DNA from: Arcobacter ellisii
GTDB lineage: Bacteria; Campylobacterota; Campylobacteria; Campylobacterales; Arcobacteraceae
Length of the DNA stretch: 64,000 nt
Assembly: GCF_003544915.1 (NCBI RefSeq)
Contig: NZ_CP032097.1
Span: 1,116,001-1,180,000, forward strand
Reading direction: 5' to 3'
Shown: positions 52,312-61,160 of the stretch, in pieces
Layout: every line of letters starts with the position of its first letter
Position numbering within the stretch: the first letter of the stretch is position 1
Translations under genes and position numbers: made by a program
The notes under the pieces: generated by a model
Database searches by the model: none
The model's input: only the letters and a program-made list of their open reading frames with translations
What the model was told of the DNA's origin: nothing

Positions 52312-54159
52312 TTGATAGTTCGTGTAAGAAGAAATAAAACTGGAGGTTTAGCAAAATATCTTCGTGATGGTGTAAAAAAAGATTCAAATTTCTTAAGAAA
52401 TGAAAAAGATATAGTTATCCCAATTTGGGGTAACTTAGATGAGTTTGAAAAAATTGAAGATTATGTTCTAAATCATAAAAAATTCTCTGAAATAAGTATG
52501 CATATAACCTTTGGTTTTTCAGATAGTGATTGGCAAAAAATAGAATCTTTGCCAACAAAAGATGAACAAAATGCATTAATGCAAGAGTTAGTTCAAGATT
52601 ATATTAAGCACCATTTCTCAGGTTATGACATTTATAACGAAGTAATTGCTTATTCAGAGCTTCATTATCCAAAGCTAAAGTACGATGAATACGGATATAA
52701 ACGTTATCCCCATATACATTTAGCTGTATCGTTCTTAAACCCATTAAGTGATACTAAACTTCGTAATTTATTTGCCATAAATTCATATTATGATGATGTA
52801 ATGGTGCGAAAATCTAACTTCAAATTTGGATTTGAGCAAACTAAAAGAAAAGAGTTTAGAATTAAAAACTTTGATTCACAATTAGGGAGAGACCGTAGAG
52901 AATGGATTGAATTACTTGATGAGTTGAATGACCGTGAGGAACTTATTTATTTTCTAAAAAATCAAATGAACTTCAAAGAGGGAATAGACTACAGAGTTGT
53001 TGATACAAAAAATAATAACTATGTAAAACTAATAAATAAAAGTTTTAAAAATGATAAAAGTGGTAAAAAAATAGTTCAAGATATAAACTTACAGGGTAAG
53101 GGATTTGAACGATTTGTAGATGTTAATTCAACTGAAAAAAATCATAAAAAACTCGAAGATATGACACAACAAGAGCTAGAGGAAATTCTAAATGATGTAT
53201 ATGTAAAAAGAGTGGAGGAAATAACAAAAAGAAGAAGTAAAAAATCAATAGAAGATTTAAAAAAAATTTATGAAGATGATAAACAAATAAAGAAAGATTT
53301 TGAAAAAAAATACTCAAAAAAAGCTGATTATAACTCTATTAAATCTTTAACTTTCCAACAAAAGATTTTTTATAAACATTATGGTGTAAATATTCAAGAT
53401 TCACTAGAAGGATATTATATAAAAGTTGATGAAAACAATGAAAATAATGCAACTTTTATCAATCATTCAAAAGGTATAAAAATTGAAGATAAAGAAGATG
53501 AAATACTCTCTTATTCAAATGAAGATTCTACTCATGAAGAAGTTAAATTAATGCTTGATATAGCTCTTGCAAAAGGTTGGAATCTTTTAGAAATTAAAAT
53601 TGATGGAACACCTCAATTTATCAAAGAAGCAAAAAAACAAATTCTTATAAAAGTTGAAGAGCAAAATCAAACTCAAAAAAAAGAAGAAGAAAAAAAAGAG
53701 ATAAAAAAAGTTGAAATAAAACCAACTAGACCAATATCTCAACTAGATAATTTTATTCTTGAAAATGAATCAAAAATCTTTGAATCTGAAAAAGTATACG
53801 ATTTAAAATTTTTAAAAGAAAACTTATCAGCTCAAATAGTTTTAGATTTTGCAATTAAAAAATATAATATTAATCTTGATGAGTTTGAAGTTGTTGATGA
53901 TAATAAAATCAACAATAAAACTAATAGACAAAAACCCAAATCTATTATTGATTTTTTTACTAAAGAAATAGGTGTCTCAATAAAAGAAACAACAGAGATT
54001 TGTAATAATTTAATGACTAAACAGCCTAAAAAAATAGTTGATAAAATTGAGGATGAAGAAAAATCACAAGAATTGATTTATCCATATATAGATGAAAATT
54101 TAGAACAAAATAAAGAGATTTTAAATGAAAAAAATAAAAGGAAAAAGAGAAAAAATTGA
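52312..54159 (+). CDS. Relaxase (MOB-type, MobA-like)
   Basis: The 615-residue protein has a relaxase core in the first 200 residues: start VRVRRNKTGGLAKYLRDG, then EISMHITFGFSD, and the metal site YPHIHLAVSFLNPLSDTKL with HxH. The C-terminal part is charged and coiled (EEQNQTQKKEEEKKEIKKVE). Start is TTG with AGGAG seven bases upstream. Its class differs from the MobV-like protein of the first island, so the two islands are of separate origin. Confidence 0.8.
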   Translation: MIVRVRRNKTGGLAKYLRDGVKKDSNFLRNEKDIVIPIWGNLDEFEKIEDYVLNHKKFSEISMHITFGFSDSDWQKIESLPTKDEQNALMQELVQDYIKHHFSGYDIYNEVIAYSELHYPKLKYDEYGYKRYPHIHLAVSFLNPLSDTKLRNLFAINSYYDDVMVRKSNFKFGFEQTKRKEFRIKNFDSQLGRDRREWIELLDELNDREELIYFLKNQMNFKEGIDYRVVDTKNNNYVKLINKSFKNDKSGKKIVQDINLQGKGFERFVDVNSTEKNHKKLEDMTQQELEEILNDVYVKRVEEITKRRSKKSIEDLKKIYEDDKQIKKDFEKKYSKKADYNSIKSLTFQQKIFYKHYGVNIQDSLEGYYIKVDENNENNATFINHSKGIKIEDKEDEILSYSNEDSTHEEVKLMLDIALAKGWNLLEIKIDGTPQFIKEAKKQILIKVEEQNQTQKKEEEKKEIKKVEIKPTRPISQLDNFILENESKIFESEKVYDLKFLKENLSAQIVLDFAIKKYNINLDEFEVVDDNKINNKTNRQKPKSIIDFFTKEIGVSIKETTEICNNLMTKQPKKIVDKIEDEEKSQELIYPYIDENLEQNKEILNEKNKRKKRKN

Positions 54160-54316
54160 TGTGATATTAGCAGTATATACAACAAAATTTGAACTAAGTA
54201 TAATTTTTCAAAATGAAAAATTTACAGCTTGGTATATTCAAGGAATCTCTAAAGAGGAATTAATAGAAAAATTCACAAAGGAAGAAATTGAGTATATTTA
54301 TTATCATGCAGTTTGA
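54125..54316 (+). CDS. Small unknown protein after the relaxase
   Basis: A 63-residue frame (VILAVYTTKFELSIIFQNEK, EELIEKFTKEEIEYIYYHAV) that overlaps the relaxase end by 35 bases. The sequence looks coding (helical, balanced), but no ribosome site stands out. Family unknown. Confidence 0.45.
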   Translation: MKKIKGKREKIDVILAVYTTKFELSIIFQNEKFTAWYIQGISKEELIEKFTKEEIEYIYYHAV

Positions 54317-54375
54317 TTCTTAAAAATAAGTGTTCATTTCATTTAAGTGATTTGAACACTAACTCAAAAAAACAC

Positions 54376-54834
54376 TCACTTCTTTCTCTTAGCTTTTATC
54401 TCTTGCCATTCTTTCAATAATTCTTTTTCATACACTTGTAAACTAAATGATTCTTCTTTTTGATTATGATATATTTTTAATTCTTTAATTTCTTCTTCTG
54501 TATATGTTAATGCTTCTTGATTTTCTTGCGAAGATTTTTCTAGTTCATTAAAAATATCAAGATATTTTTTTGAAGTATGGTAAGGTATATTTTTATATTT
54601 TTTTAGATTGTATTGTGTAACTTCAATATCTTTTTCAGTTAAATCAAAAATTGCATCAAATAATTTTGCTCTTGCTATTTCACTTCTATGAAATGTAGCT
54701 CTTTTCATTGAATCAGTTTTTTTTTCTGATACTTTAATCTTTTTTGCTTTTGATAATATATTCTCATTTAGATTGTTTTTTATTAAATTAAATTCATCTT
54801 CTGTTAAATCTAACCTATAAGTAAATTTATCCAT
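54376..54834 (-). CDS. Unknown charged helical protein on reverse strand
   Basis: A 152-residue, lysine/glutamate-rich protein, mainly helical (LTEDEFNLIKNNLNENIL, TYTEEEIKELKIYHNQKEES). It has an RHH-like or mobilisation-protein-like start, but no clear family. It is the only reverse-strand gene in this part of the island, divergent from the cargo genes, so it may regulate them or belong to a separate unit. Confidence 0.6.
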   Translation of the reverse strand: MDKFTYRLDLTEDEFNLIKNNLNENILSKAKKIKVSEKKTDSMKRATFHRSEIARAKLFDAIFDLTEKDIEVTQYNLKKYKNIPYHTSKKYLDIFNELEKSSQENQEALTYTEEEIKELKIYHNQKEESFSLQVYEKELLKEWQEIKAKRKK

Positions 54835-54999
54835 TCATTTTTCCAATAATTAATAATTCTAAATGTTTAAATATGTTTAACGTATTTAAACAATAATTTA
54901 AGAATTTATGTATTAGAATAACGTAATTTGAATTAAAAGATTTAGAATCAAAATAATGCTTCTATAAACTCTTTTATACACTTTAATTTGGAGTTAAAT

Positions 55000-55293
55000 A
55001 TGTTCATAATAAAAGAAAAAGATAATGTAGAAGTTGTTTTAAAAATAAACTCAAAAGAAAATAAAAATTTAGAATCTGTCAAAAACAGAATTAATGATAT
55101 TGTTGATGAGTTTAATATCTCACTTTTTTTAGATATTAAAATAGATAATTTAGTTCCAAAAGATGAAGTAAAAATTGAATACTACTCAAGAGCTTCTGCA
55201 AGTGAAAAAATAGGGGATAACTATTTAAACTTCTTAAATAAGTTTTTAGAAATTGGTTATGAAGATGGTGTAAAAACTGTTCCTATGGAGTAA
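55000..55293 (+). CDS. Unknown small protein, first cargo gene
   Basis: A 97-residue product starting at ATG 55000, with TTGGAG upstream (a longer in-frame TTG at 54988 contains that site and is unlikely). The protein is acidic with alternating strands and helices (DNVEVVLKINSKENKNLESV, LFLDIKIDNLVPKDEVK). No family recognised. It starts the five-gene cargo unit followed by a phosphatase. Confidence 0.6.
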   Translation: MFIIKEKDNVEVVLKINSKENKNLESVKNRINDIVDEFNISLFLDIKIDNLVPKDEVKIEYYSRASASEKIGDNYLNFLNKFLEIGYEDGVKTVPME

Positions 55294-55297
55294 AAAA

Positions 55298-56071
55298 ATG
55301 TTAGAAAATTCAGAAAACAGAAAAAAATTAAAAGAGTTAAAAATCTTTGAAAAAGTACCATTTGAATTTAAAGATGGTTGGACTGATTTAGTTTATGAAT
55401 TAGGAAAAAATATAGAAGAGCTTTGTGAATTAACAAACTATGAACTTCCAATGATTCAACAAATAAAAGAAAAAATGGGAACTCTAAGATTTTATTACAA
55501 TACTTTAAATTCGCAATATCCTCCAATTGTTGAAAAAAGTATTAGAGCTTTAGTAAGCCAAACAGTAAGTAAATCTGCTAATATTTGTGAAACTTGTGGC
55601 AAATATGGGGAATTAAGAGTTGATGGTGGTTATTGGTTTGTTTCTTGTGATGAACACAAAAGAAATTCAATTACAGCAGAAGAGTGGAAAGAATTAGACA
55701 AAAAACAAAGAGAAGATTTAGAAAATGAAAAAATTAATACAAAACCTTACAAAGTATTAAAATTTGAAGAGATTAAATCGCCAATTTTAAAAAGAAAAAT
55801 CATGGAAAAAGTTGCTTGTTTTGAAGCGGTATGTTGGGATTATGAAATAAATGCAGTTGATGTTTTTAATATTTTAAGAACAAAAGATGATGAAGATTTT
55901 CCAATTAGTTATGATGTTTTGAGAAAAAAAGTATTGAAATATGTATCAGTAGATAATTTGAAAAATGTATTTAATCAGGAGCAATTAATAGAGATTTTTT
56001 CTGATATAAGTTTAAGAGCAATCAGAAATCCTGATACAAAAATTTTTATAAAAGAGTTGAAAAAGGCTTGA
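55298..56071 (+). CDS. Zinc-ribbon protein, larger paralogue
   Basis: The N-terminal 130 residues of this 257-residue protein follow a pattern known from phage and accessory proteins: GWTDLVYELGKNIEELCEL, then QIKEKMGTLRFYYN, then a zinc site CETCGKYGELR ... VSCDEH. The C-terminal 120 residues (FEAVCWDYEINAVDVFNILR, VDNLKNVFNQEQLIEIFSDI) have no counterpart in the neighbouring paralogue. GGAG precedes the ATG. Function unknown; nucleic-acid or protein binding through the ribbon is a reasonable guess. Confidence 0.65.
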   Translation: MLENSENRKKLKELKIFEKVPFEFKDGWTDLVYELGKNIEELCELTNYELPMIQQIKEKMGTLRFYYNTLNSQYPPIVEKSIRALVSQTVSKSANICETCGKYGELRVDGGYWFVSCDEHKRNSITAEEWKELDKKQREDLENEKINTKPYKVLKFEEIKSPILKRKIMEKVACFEAVCWDYEINAVDVFNILRTKDDEDFPISYDVLRKKVLKYVSVDNLKNVFNQEQLIEIFSDISLRAIRNPDTKIFIKELKKA

Positions 56072-56073
56072 AA

Positions 56074-56523
56074 ATGGAAGAGAATTTTGAAGAAAGAATT
56101 ATTGAAACAATACAAAAATCTAAATCAAGATTAAGCGAAGAAAATAGAGCTAAATTGAATGAGCTAGAATTATTTAAAAATAAAGTACCTTATCAAATAT
56201 TAAATGGATGGACAGATTTAGTTTATGAATTAGGAAAAAATATAGAAGAGCTTTGCAAATTAGCAAGTTGTGAACTTCCACAAATTGAACATATAAAAAG
56301 TAAATATGCAAGTTTGAGATTTGATTACTACTTTAATTCATCTGTTCCAAGAATTGTTGAAAAATTAATTGATTCACTAATTTATGAAGCAGAAGATAAA
56401 TCAGAAAGAATATGTGAATATTGTGGAGCAGATGGAGAATTAAGGGAAGTAAAAAGCGGTAGTTGGCGGTTAGTGTCTTGTGATAAATGTGCAAAAGAAA
56501 AAGATTTAAAATGCAAGATGTAA
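56074..56523 (+). CDS. Zinc-ribbon protein, shorter paralogue
   Basis: A 149-residue paralogue of the previous gene: GWTDLVYELGKNIEELCKLA, then SLRFDYYF, and a full four-cysteine site CEYCGADGELR ... VSCDKC. A 41-bp stretch is identical in the two genes (55385-55425 and 56215-56255), indicating tandem duplication. ATG 56074 is chosen because AAAAGG is 7 bases upstream. It overlaps the preceding stop region only slightly. Confidence 0.65.
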   Translation: MEENFEERIIETIQKSKSRLSEENRAKLNELELFKNKVPYQILNGWTDLVYELGKNIEELCKLASCELPQIEHIKSKYASLRFDYYFNSSVPRIVEKLIDSLIYEAEDKSERICEYCGADGELREVKSGSWRLVSCDKCAKEKDLKCKM

Positions 56524-57044
56524 GTGAATTTTTAAAAGCTAGTCGCAAATGTAAAAAAAGTAGAGAAAACTGGTATGCAGATGAACTGCTTGAATTAGTT
56601 GCTCATATTCAAGAACACGCAGAAAATAAAGATATTTCAAAAGTTGATTATTGCGAAATGCTTGATGCGGTAATTAAAAGAGCAAATTTAATTAAAGAAA
56701 AAATGCTTGAAGATAAAGAGCTAGTAGTTTTTAATCCAAAAGATTTTACAGATAATTGTTTTTATAAACAACCAAATGCAGATAAACCATCAATTAAAAC
56801 AGTTTCAAATGTAATTAAAAGATATTTAGGAAATATGAATAAACAAGATATTCATACTTTATGTGAAAAGTTTGGAAAAGATAGGGTTTTAAAAGAACTA
56901 GATAACAAATTTATAGAACTTTTTGAGATAGGATATTATGAATTAAAAGGCGGTATGAGAATTCCTTTGACTGGTGATTACAAAGAATATGGGGTTTATA
57001 AAGAAATATTAGAAATTGTTGAGAGTTATGAGGAAATAGAATGA
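56511..57044 (+). CDS. Unknown helical cargo protein
   Basis: From ATG 56511 the product has 177 residues; an in-frame ATG at 56487 lies inside the previous gene. It is helical, with DYCEMLDAVIKRANLIKEKM near residue 45, a pattern partly shared with the next gene, and a globular C-terminal part (LCEKFGKDRVLKELDNKFIE). No catalytic motif or family recognised. It overlaps the preceding gene by 13 bases and the next by 4. Confidence 0.6.
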   Translation: MQDVSEFLKASRKCKKSRENWYADELLELVAHIQEHAENKDISKVDYCEMLDAVIKRANLIKEKMLEDKELVVFNPKDFTDNCFYKQPNADKPSIKTVSNVIKRYLGNMNKQDIHTLCEKFGKDRVLKELDNKFIELFEIGYYELKGGMRIPLTGDYKEYGVYKEILEIVESYEEIE

Positions 57045-57541
57045 GAAATATAGCTGATTTGATTAGATATAATCAAGAAGATAAAGATGATTTTTATAGA
57101 GATGCTCTTTATGGAGAATTAGACTGGTTCATTTCTACAACTCTTGATAGGAAGATTTCAAAAAAAGATTATTTAGAAAGATTGAGAGTTTTAATTAAAG
57201 AAGCAAATAGAATCTATGATGAATTATTGCCAAAATTTGATGAATACATTAAAAGATTTAATTTAAATATTGAAATTCCTCTTGAAGATTTGGAATACAA
57301 AGATTTTAAAATAGTTCCAAAAAATAAAAATGATGTGAACATAATAGAAAGTATTAAATTTGCCAATGAGCTTCTTTTTGAAGCAAAAAAGAAAATATAT
57401 GAAAGCAAATTAAATCCTCTTTATTTATTATTTGAAGCTTTAAATGATGATATTGATGGGATGTTTCTTGTTGCTTCAACAAATTGGTATAAAAGATTTT
57501 TTGTTGAAGAAGATATTAAGAACATATACCACATGGAATAA
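57041..57541 (+). CDS. Unknown helical cargo protein
   Basis: A 166-residue acidic, helical protein. Its segment DYLERLRVLIKEANRIYDEL resembles DYCEMLDAVIKRANLIKEKM of the gene before, pointing to a shared short module. No signal, membrane segment or cysteine pair. It overlaps the previous stop by 4 bases (ATGA) and is 11 bases before the phosphatase gene. Confidence 0.6.
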   Translation: MRNIADLIRYNQEDKDDFYRDALYGELDWFISTTLDRKISKKDYLERLRVLIKEANRIYDELLPKFDEYIKRFNLNIEIPLEDLEYKDFKIVPKNKNDVNIIESIKFANELLFEAKKKIYESKLNPLYLLFEALNDDIDGMFLVASTNWYKRFFVEEDIKNIYHME

Positions 57542-57552
57542 GTATATACAAG

Positions 57553-58239
57553 ATGGAACAAATATATATAATCGGTGATGTTCACGGTTGCTATAAATCA
57601 CTACTTGCATTAATAGAACAACTTCCAAATAAAAAAAACTCTAAAATAGTTTTTGTTGGAGATTTAATTGATAGAGGTTCTAATTCTTGTGAAGTTGTAA
57701 AATTTATTATGGATAATAATTATGATTGTGTAAAAGGTAATCATGAAGAGATGTTTTTAGAATATGCCCCTTCAAAAGAGAATGAAGATTTGTCAGATTC
57801 AAAATATTGGCTTTTAAAATGTGGAGGTGAACAAACTTTGAAATCATACACCTCAAAAGATGAATATTATAAACAATATGATTTTATAAAAACTCTTCCT
57901 TTATGTCTTGAATATAAAGATTATAAAACTACTGATAATAGATATTTAGTTGTTTCTCACTCAGCTGTTGGAAAAGTATGGGATAAAAGAGATAGTAAAG
58001 ATAAATTTGATATTGAAGATTTTGAAAATCAATTGCTCTATAAAAGATATAAACAATTTGATAATAAAGATATTTTTAATGTTTATGGACACACACCAAG
58101 AAGTGAAGCAAAATTAACTTCATTTGATGCAAATGTTGACTTAGGTTGCGTTTATAAAAAAGAAAAAGTAATAAACCCACGACTTTGTGCTTTAGAGTTT
58201 CCGTCTATGAAAATTTATACACAAAAAAATATAGAATAA
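57553..58239 (+). CDS. PP1-like serine/threonine protein phosphatase
   Basis: The 228-residue metallophosphatase has the standard PPP signatures: IIGDVHGCYKSLLAL (GDxHG), VFVGDLIDRGSNS (GDxxDRG), VKGNHEEMF (GNHE), and later histidines in VSHSAVGK and YGHTPR. It matches bacteriophage lambda and PrpA/PphA-type enzymes, which remove phosphate from Ser, Thr, Tyr or His. It is the last gene of the cargo unit, before a large stem-loop. Confidence 0.9.
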   Translation: MEQIYIIGDVHGCYKSLLALIEQLPNKKNSKIVFVGDLIDRGSNSCEVVKFIMDNNYDCVKGNHEEMFLEYAPSKENEDLSDSKYWLLKCGGEQTLKSYTSKDEYYKQYDFIKTLPLCLEYKDYKTTDNRYLVVSHSAVGKVWDKRDSKDKFDIEDFENQLLYKRYKQFDNKDIFNVYGHTPRSEAKLTSFDANVDLGCVYKKEKVINPRLCALEFPSMKIYTQKNIE

Positions 58240-58313
58240 AAACACCCCAAAATAGACAAAAAGCTATTTAAAACTGAATCACTAAAGTTAGTGATTCAAG
58301 AGGTGTTTTATTC
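58234..58313. terminator. Two-level stem-loop after the phosphatase gene
   Basis: The outer arms GAATAAAAACACC (58234-58246) and GGTGTTTTATTC (58302-58313) pair with one bulged A. Inside lies a perfect 9-bp stem GAATCACTA/TAGTGATTC (58276-58297) with loop AAGT. It starts within the phosphatase stop region and is followed by a T-rich stretch, so it most likely ends the unit. Confidence 0.65.
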
Positions 58314-58514
58314 TTGTATTGTAGCATTTTTTTAATTTTTTTTAAATCCTATATTTTTCTTCAATAAAAATATAATAATTGATAATTTTGTATAAAAAGA
58401 TATAATTTTAGATAAAAAAAGATAAATTTTAATAGATTTGTATAATTAAAAATAAATTAGTAGAATTAAGTATAAAAAAGTATAAATCTCATATTTTAAT
58501 AAAAAGTGAAATAG

Positions 58515-58592
58515 GCACATCGACCAATCACCGTACAAAAACCGCCTACGCTAATTTTGAGTGATTGATGTGCTTTAAGGATTATTCCTTAA
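58515..58592. other. Structured non-coding block
   Basis: GCACATC (58515-58521) plus AATCAC (58526-58531) pair with GTGATT (58561-58566) and GATGTGC (58567-58573), leaving GACC as a bulge. A second hairpin TTAAGGA-TTAT-TCCTTAA follows at 58575-58592. The loop of the first is unusually GC-rich for this genome (ACCGCCTACGC). It could be an ssDNA origin, oriT, or small RNA; nothing decides between them. Confidence 0.45.
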
Positions 58593-58742
58593 AAAACCTA
58601 ATATAATAACTAATATAGAGAAAAACGTATTATTAGTGTCAAACGAAGTGTAAAAATTGGCAGATAAATTAATAAAAAAGTTACCTTCTAAAACTTAAAT
58701 CACTTCTGTTTTTCTACCATTTTTACTTTGCACTACTGGTAC

Positions 58743-59044
58743 ATTTTACCTTTGTATTTGACAATTTCAAATGAACTTTTTGAATTTATAATTGAAGTTG
58801 TTAAAAAATGTTATGTAAATACGATTTTGTTTATAGGTGACCAATATCAGTTATTGCCAGTAAATGAGAGTTCTAATAAGGTTTTTAGATTAAAAAATTA
58901 ATATACATTAACACAAATTGTAAGACAAGCAAAAGATAGTAAAATTATTCACCTTGCTAATTAACAAGAGTATGTATAGAAAATCAAGATTATGAAGATT
59001 TGAAAAAACTACTCTATAATAGTACTAGTCTTTTTCCTTTTTAG
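58743..59044 (+). pseudogene. Decayed helicase gene fragment
   Basis: The translation reads SNELFEFIIEVVKKCYVNT then ILFIGDQYQLLPVNESSNKV, with the Walker B/motif II and III region of an SF1 helicase (GDQYQLLPV), a stop at about 58900, then YTLTQIVRQAKDSKIIHLAN, another stop, and after a frameshift RVCIENQDYEDLKKLL. Two in-frame stops and a frameshift show it is dead. It matches the motif-II part of RecD/AAA_30-like helicases, the family of the gene at the window start. The flanking 58593-58742 and 59045-59226 hold no gene I can support. Confidence 0.7.
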
Positions 59045-59226
59045 ATTTTCCCTTTAAACTACTTTTGCTCTTAAATTATCATTCCAAAAATTAAGAGAAG
59101 AATCATTATTAATTAAAAATAGAAAAGAATTAATCAAAACATTATTTATTTCTAAAAATTTATTTTTTGATATTTTTCTAATACTATCTTTAAATATAAT
59201 TGTAAAAATGATTAAAAGGCGTAGAA

Positions 59227-60297
59227 ATGAAAAAAGGTAAATTTTATTTTTCGTTAAAAGATTTTTTAGAAGATAACGAAAATAATACTGAAAATATTTT
59301 TATTTTAGTAGCTGAATATACTAATATTAATTTAGAAAATCTGAAACATTATAATGGTGAAATTTTTGGTGGAATAGTTCCTTTTGTAATTTATAATAAT
59401 GAATATTACAATAAAGGGTTAATTGTTTGTTCTTTAGAAGAAAATTCTGATTTTCTTCTTGTTGAAGATTTAAATTATTTAGATGTTAATAGTACTTTTT
59501 TTGAAAACAGAAAATCATTTTTAGTATTACTTGATGGTTTAAGTCAAAATATTACTAAATTTTTAGAAAATTTATTTGAAGTGGTTTGTGAAAATGCAAA
59601 AGTTATAGGTGGAGGAGCAGGAAAAATGACTTTTGAAAATGATCCTGTAATTTTCACAAAGGATAAAATATATAAAAATGCAGCAATTATAATTGCAACA
59701 TCTATGAATTTACATAGTAAAATAAGTAATGGATGGGAATATTTAGATGGACCATTTTTAACTACAAACTCTGAAAAAAATATATTAAAAACACTAAATT
59801 ATAAGAACGCATTCGATGTTTATAAAAGTATAGTAGAAAAAAATTCTGGAATGATTTTTAGTGATGATAATTTTTTTGATATTGCAAAATCATACCCTTT
59901 GGGTATTGTTAAATTAAATAATCAAACGATAGTTAGAGATCCTATTTACATTGATAAAAATAACAATATAGTTTTAGTTGGTGATATTTTTCAGAATTCA
60001 ACAATAAATATTTTAAAAGGAGATGATAAGAATTTAATTAAATCTTCAGTTAATGCTGTAAAAGAACTTTTAGAAGAGTCAAATTCATGTGCAAATGAAG
60101 ATGTTATTATATTTAATTGTATATCTAGATCAATTTTTTTAGGGAATAATTTTCCTAATGAATTAGATGAAATAAAAAGTCACATGAAAAAAGATGCAAC
60201 ATTATTCGGTGCTCTAACTTTTGGCGAAATATGTAACGATTCAGATAAATATATTAGTTTTTATAATAAGTCATGCGTAGTAGGTGTACTTTGTTAA
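59227..60297 (+). CDS. FIST-domain sensory protein
   Basis: The 356-residue protein has FIST_N (about 20-205: GEIFGGIVPFVIYNNEYYNKG, VIGGGAGKMTFENDPVIFT in part) and FIST_C (about 215-350: YPLGIVKLNNQTIVRDPIYI in part, then DATLFGALTFGEICND). FIST domains are proposed to bind small ligands such as amino acids and feed signal systems. Its end overlaps the following histidine kinase gene, which makes a FIST-kinase-receiver/kinase operon. Confidence 0.87.
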   Translation: MKKGKFYFSLKDFLEDNENNTENIFILVAEYTNINLENLKHYNGEIFGGIVPFVIYNNEYYNKGLIVCSLEENSDFLLVEDLNYLDVNSTFFENRKSFLVLLDGLSQNITKFLENLFEVVCENAKVIGGGAGKMTFENDPVIFTKDKIYKNAAIIIATSMNLHSKISNGWEYLDGPFLTTNSEKNILKTLNYKNAFDVYKSIVEKNSGMIFSDDNFFDIAKSYPLGIVKLNNQTIVRDPIYIDKNNNIVLVGDIFQNSTINILKGDDKNLIKSSVNAVKELLEESNSCANEDVIIFNCISRSIFLGNNFPNELDEIKSHMKKDATLFGALTFGEICNDSDKYISFYNKSCVVGVLC

Positions 60298-61130
60298 TAG
60301 AACAATTATCAATCGCATATCGTTGTCATTGTTCAATAGGAAATAGTGTTAATCTAAAAGAGATGATTCATGAAGTTTTAAAAACTTTTGTAAGTGAATC
60401 ATATGCCTTTTATGGACATTTTTGTTTACTTACAGAAGATATGACATTTGAAAATTTTGATAGTTTTGGAAAAATTATTGATTTTGATTATAAAAAATAT
60501 GATGATTATAAAGATCAATTATCTATAATTAATGATGAAGATTTGATAATTTTAAAAATCAATTTAGATAATGGTATTTTATTTCTAGCTTCAAAAAATG
60601 TTGATGTTGATTGCTCTTTTTTTCTTCTTATGTTTGAAAGTTTAATCTCTAAATTAAATTTAAGTGTTAATGCCTGTTTAAATTATAATAAATTAGAAAA
60701 AGTAAATCATCTATTAAAAAAGCAAAAAAAAGAACTTATAAAAGCTAATAAAATAAAAGATGATTTTCTTGCAAATATGAGCCATGAATTAAAAACACCT
60801 CTAAACTCAATTAGTATAATTTCAAAAGTTATGGCAAATAATAAAGATAATAAATTAGACGATTTATCATTAAAGAATATAAAAATAATTAATAAATGTT
60901 CTGAAGATTTGACTGAAATAATAAATGATATATTAGATATTTCTAAAATAGAAGCAGGAGAATTAACAATTACTAAAAATAATATTTCTTTGAAAAATTT
61001 GATTGAAGAATTATATGATTCATTTGCGCCAATTGCTCATAATAAAAATATTGGATTTATCAATAATTTCCAAATTAATAATGATAATATCTTTACTGAT
61101 GAACATAGAACAAAACAAATCATAAAAAAT
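60291..61130 (+). pseudogene. Histidine kinase, N-terminal part, interrupted by IS element
   Basis: The frame encodes a sensor region (about 1-135), a short coiled coil and the H box DDFLANMSHELKTPLNSISI, then the dimerisation helices (LTEIINDILDISKIEAGEL) and the start of the ATPase domain (TDEHRTKQIIKN). At 61130 an IS3 element begins. The chosen start is TTG 60291 (LLIEQLSIAYRC); ATG 60273 is an alternative overlapping the FIST gene more. The interrupted protein would read a few IS-derived residues and stop at about 61172. Confidence 0.9.
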
Positions 61131-61160
61131 TGGAATGACCCCGAAGTAGTAGACACTTTT

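Noticed and set aside
58593-58742. Further helicase or other coding remnants upstream of the dead helicase fragment
   Set aside because: Short translated pieces look possible but contain stops and no motif I could recognise; not enough to support a gene.
59045-59226. Coding-like stretch before the FIST gene
   Set aside because: A charged helical translation is visible for about 30 codons, but there is no start, no ribosome site and no known motif.
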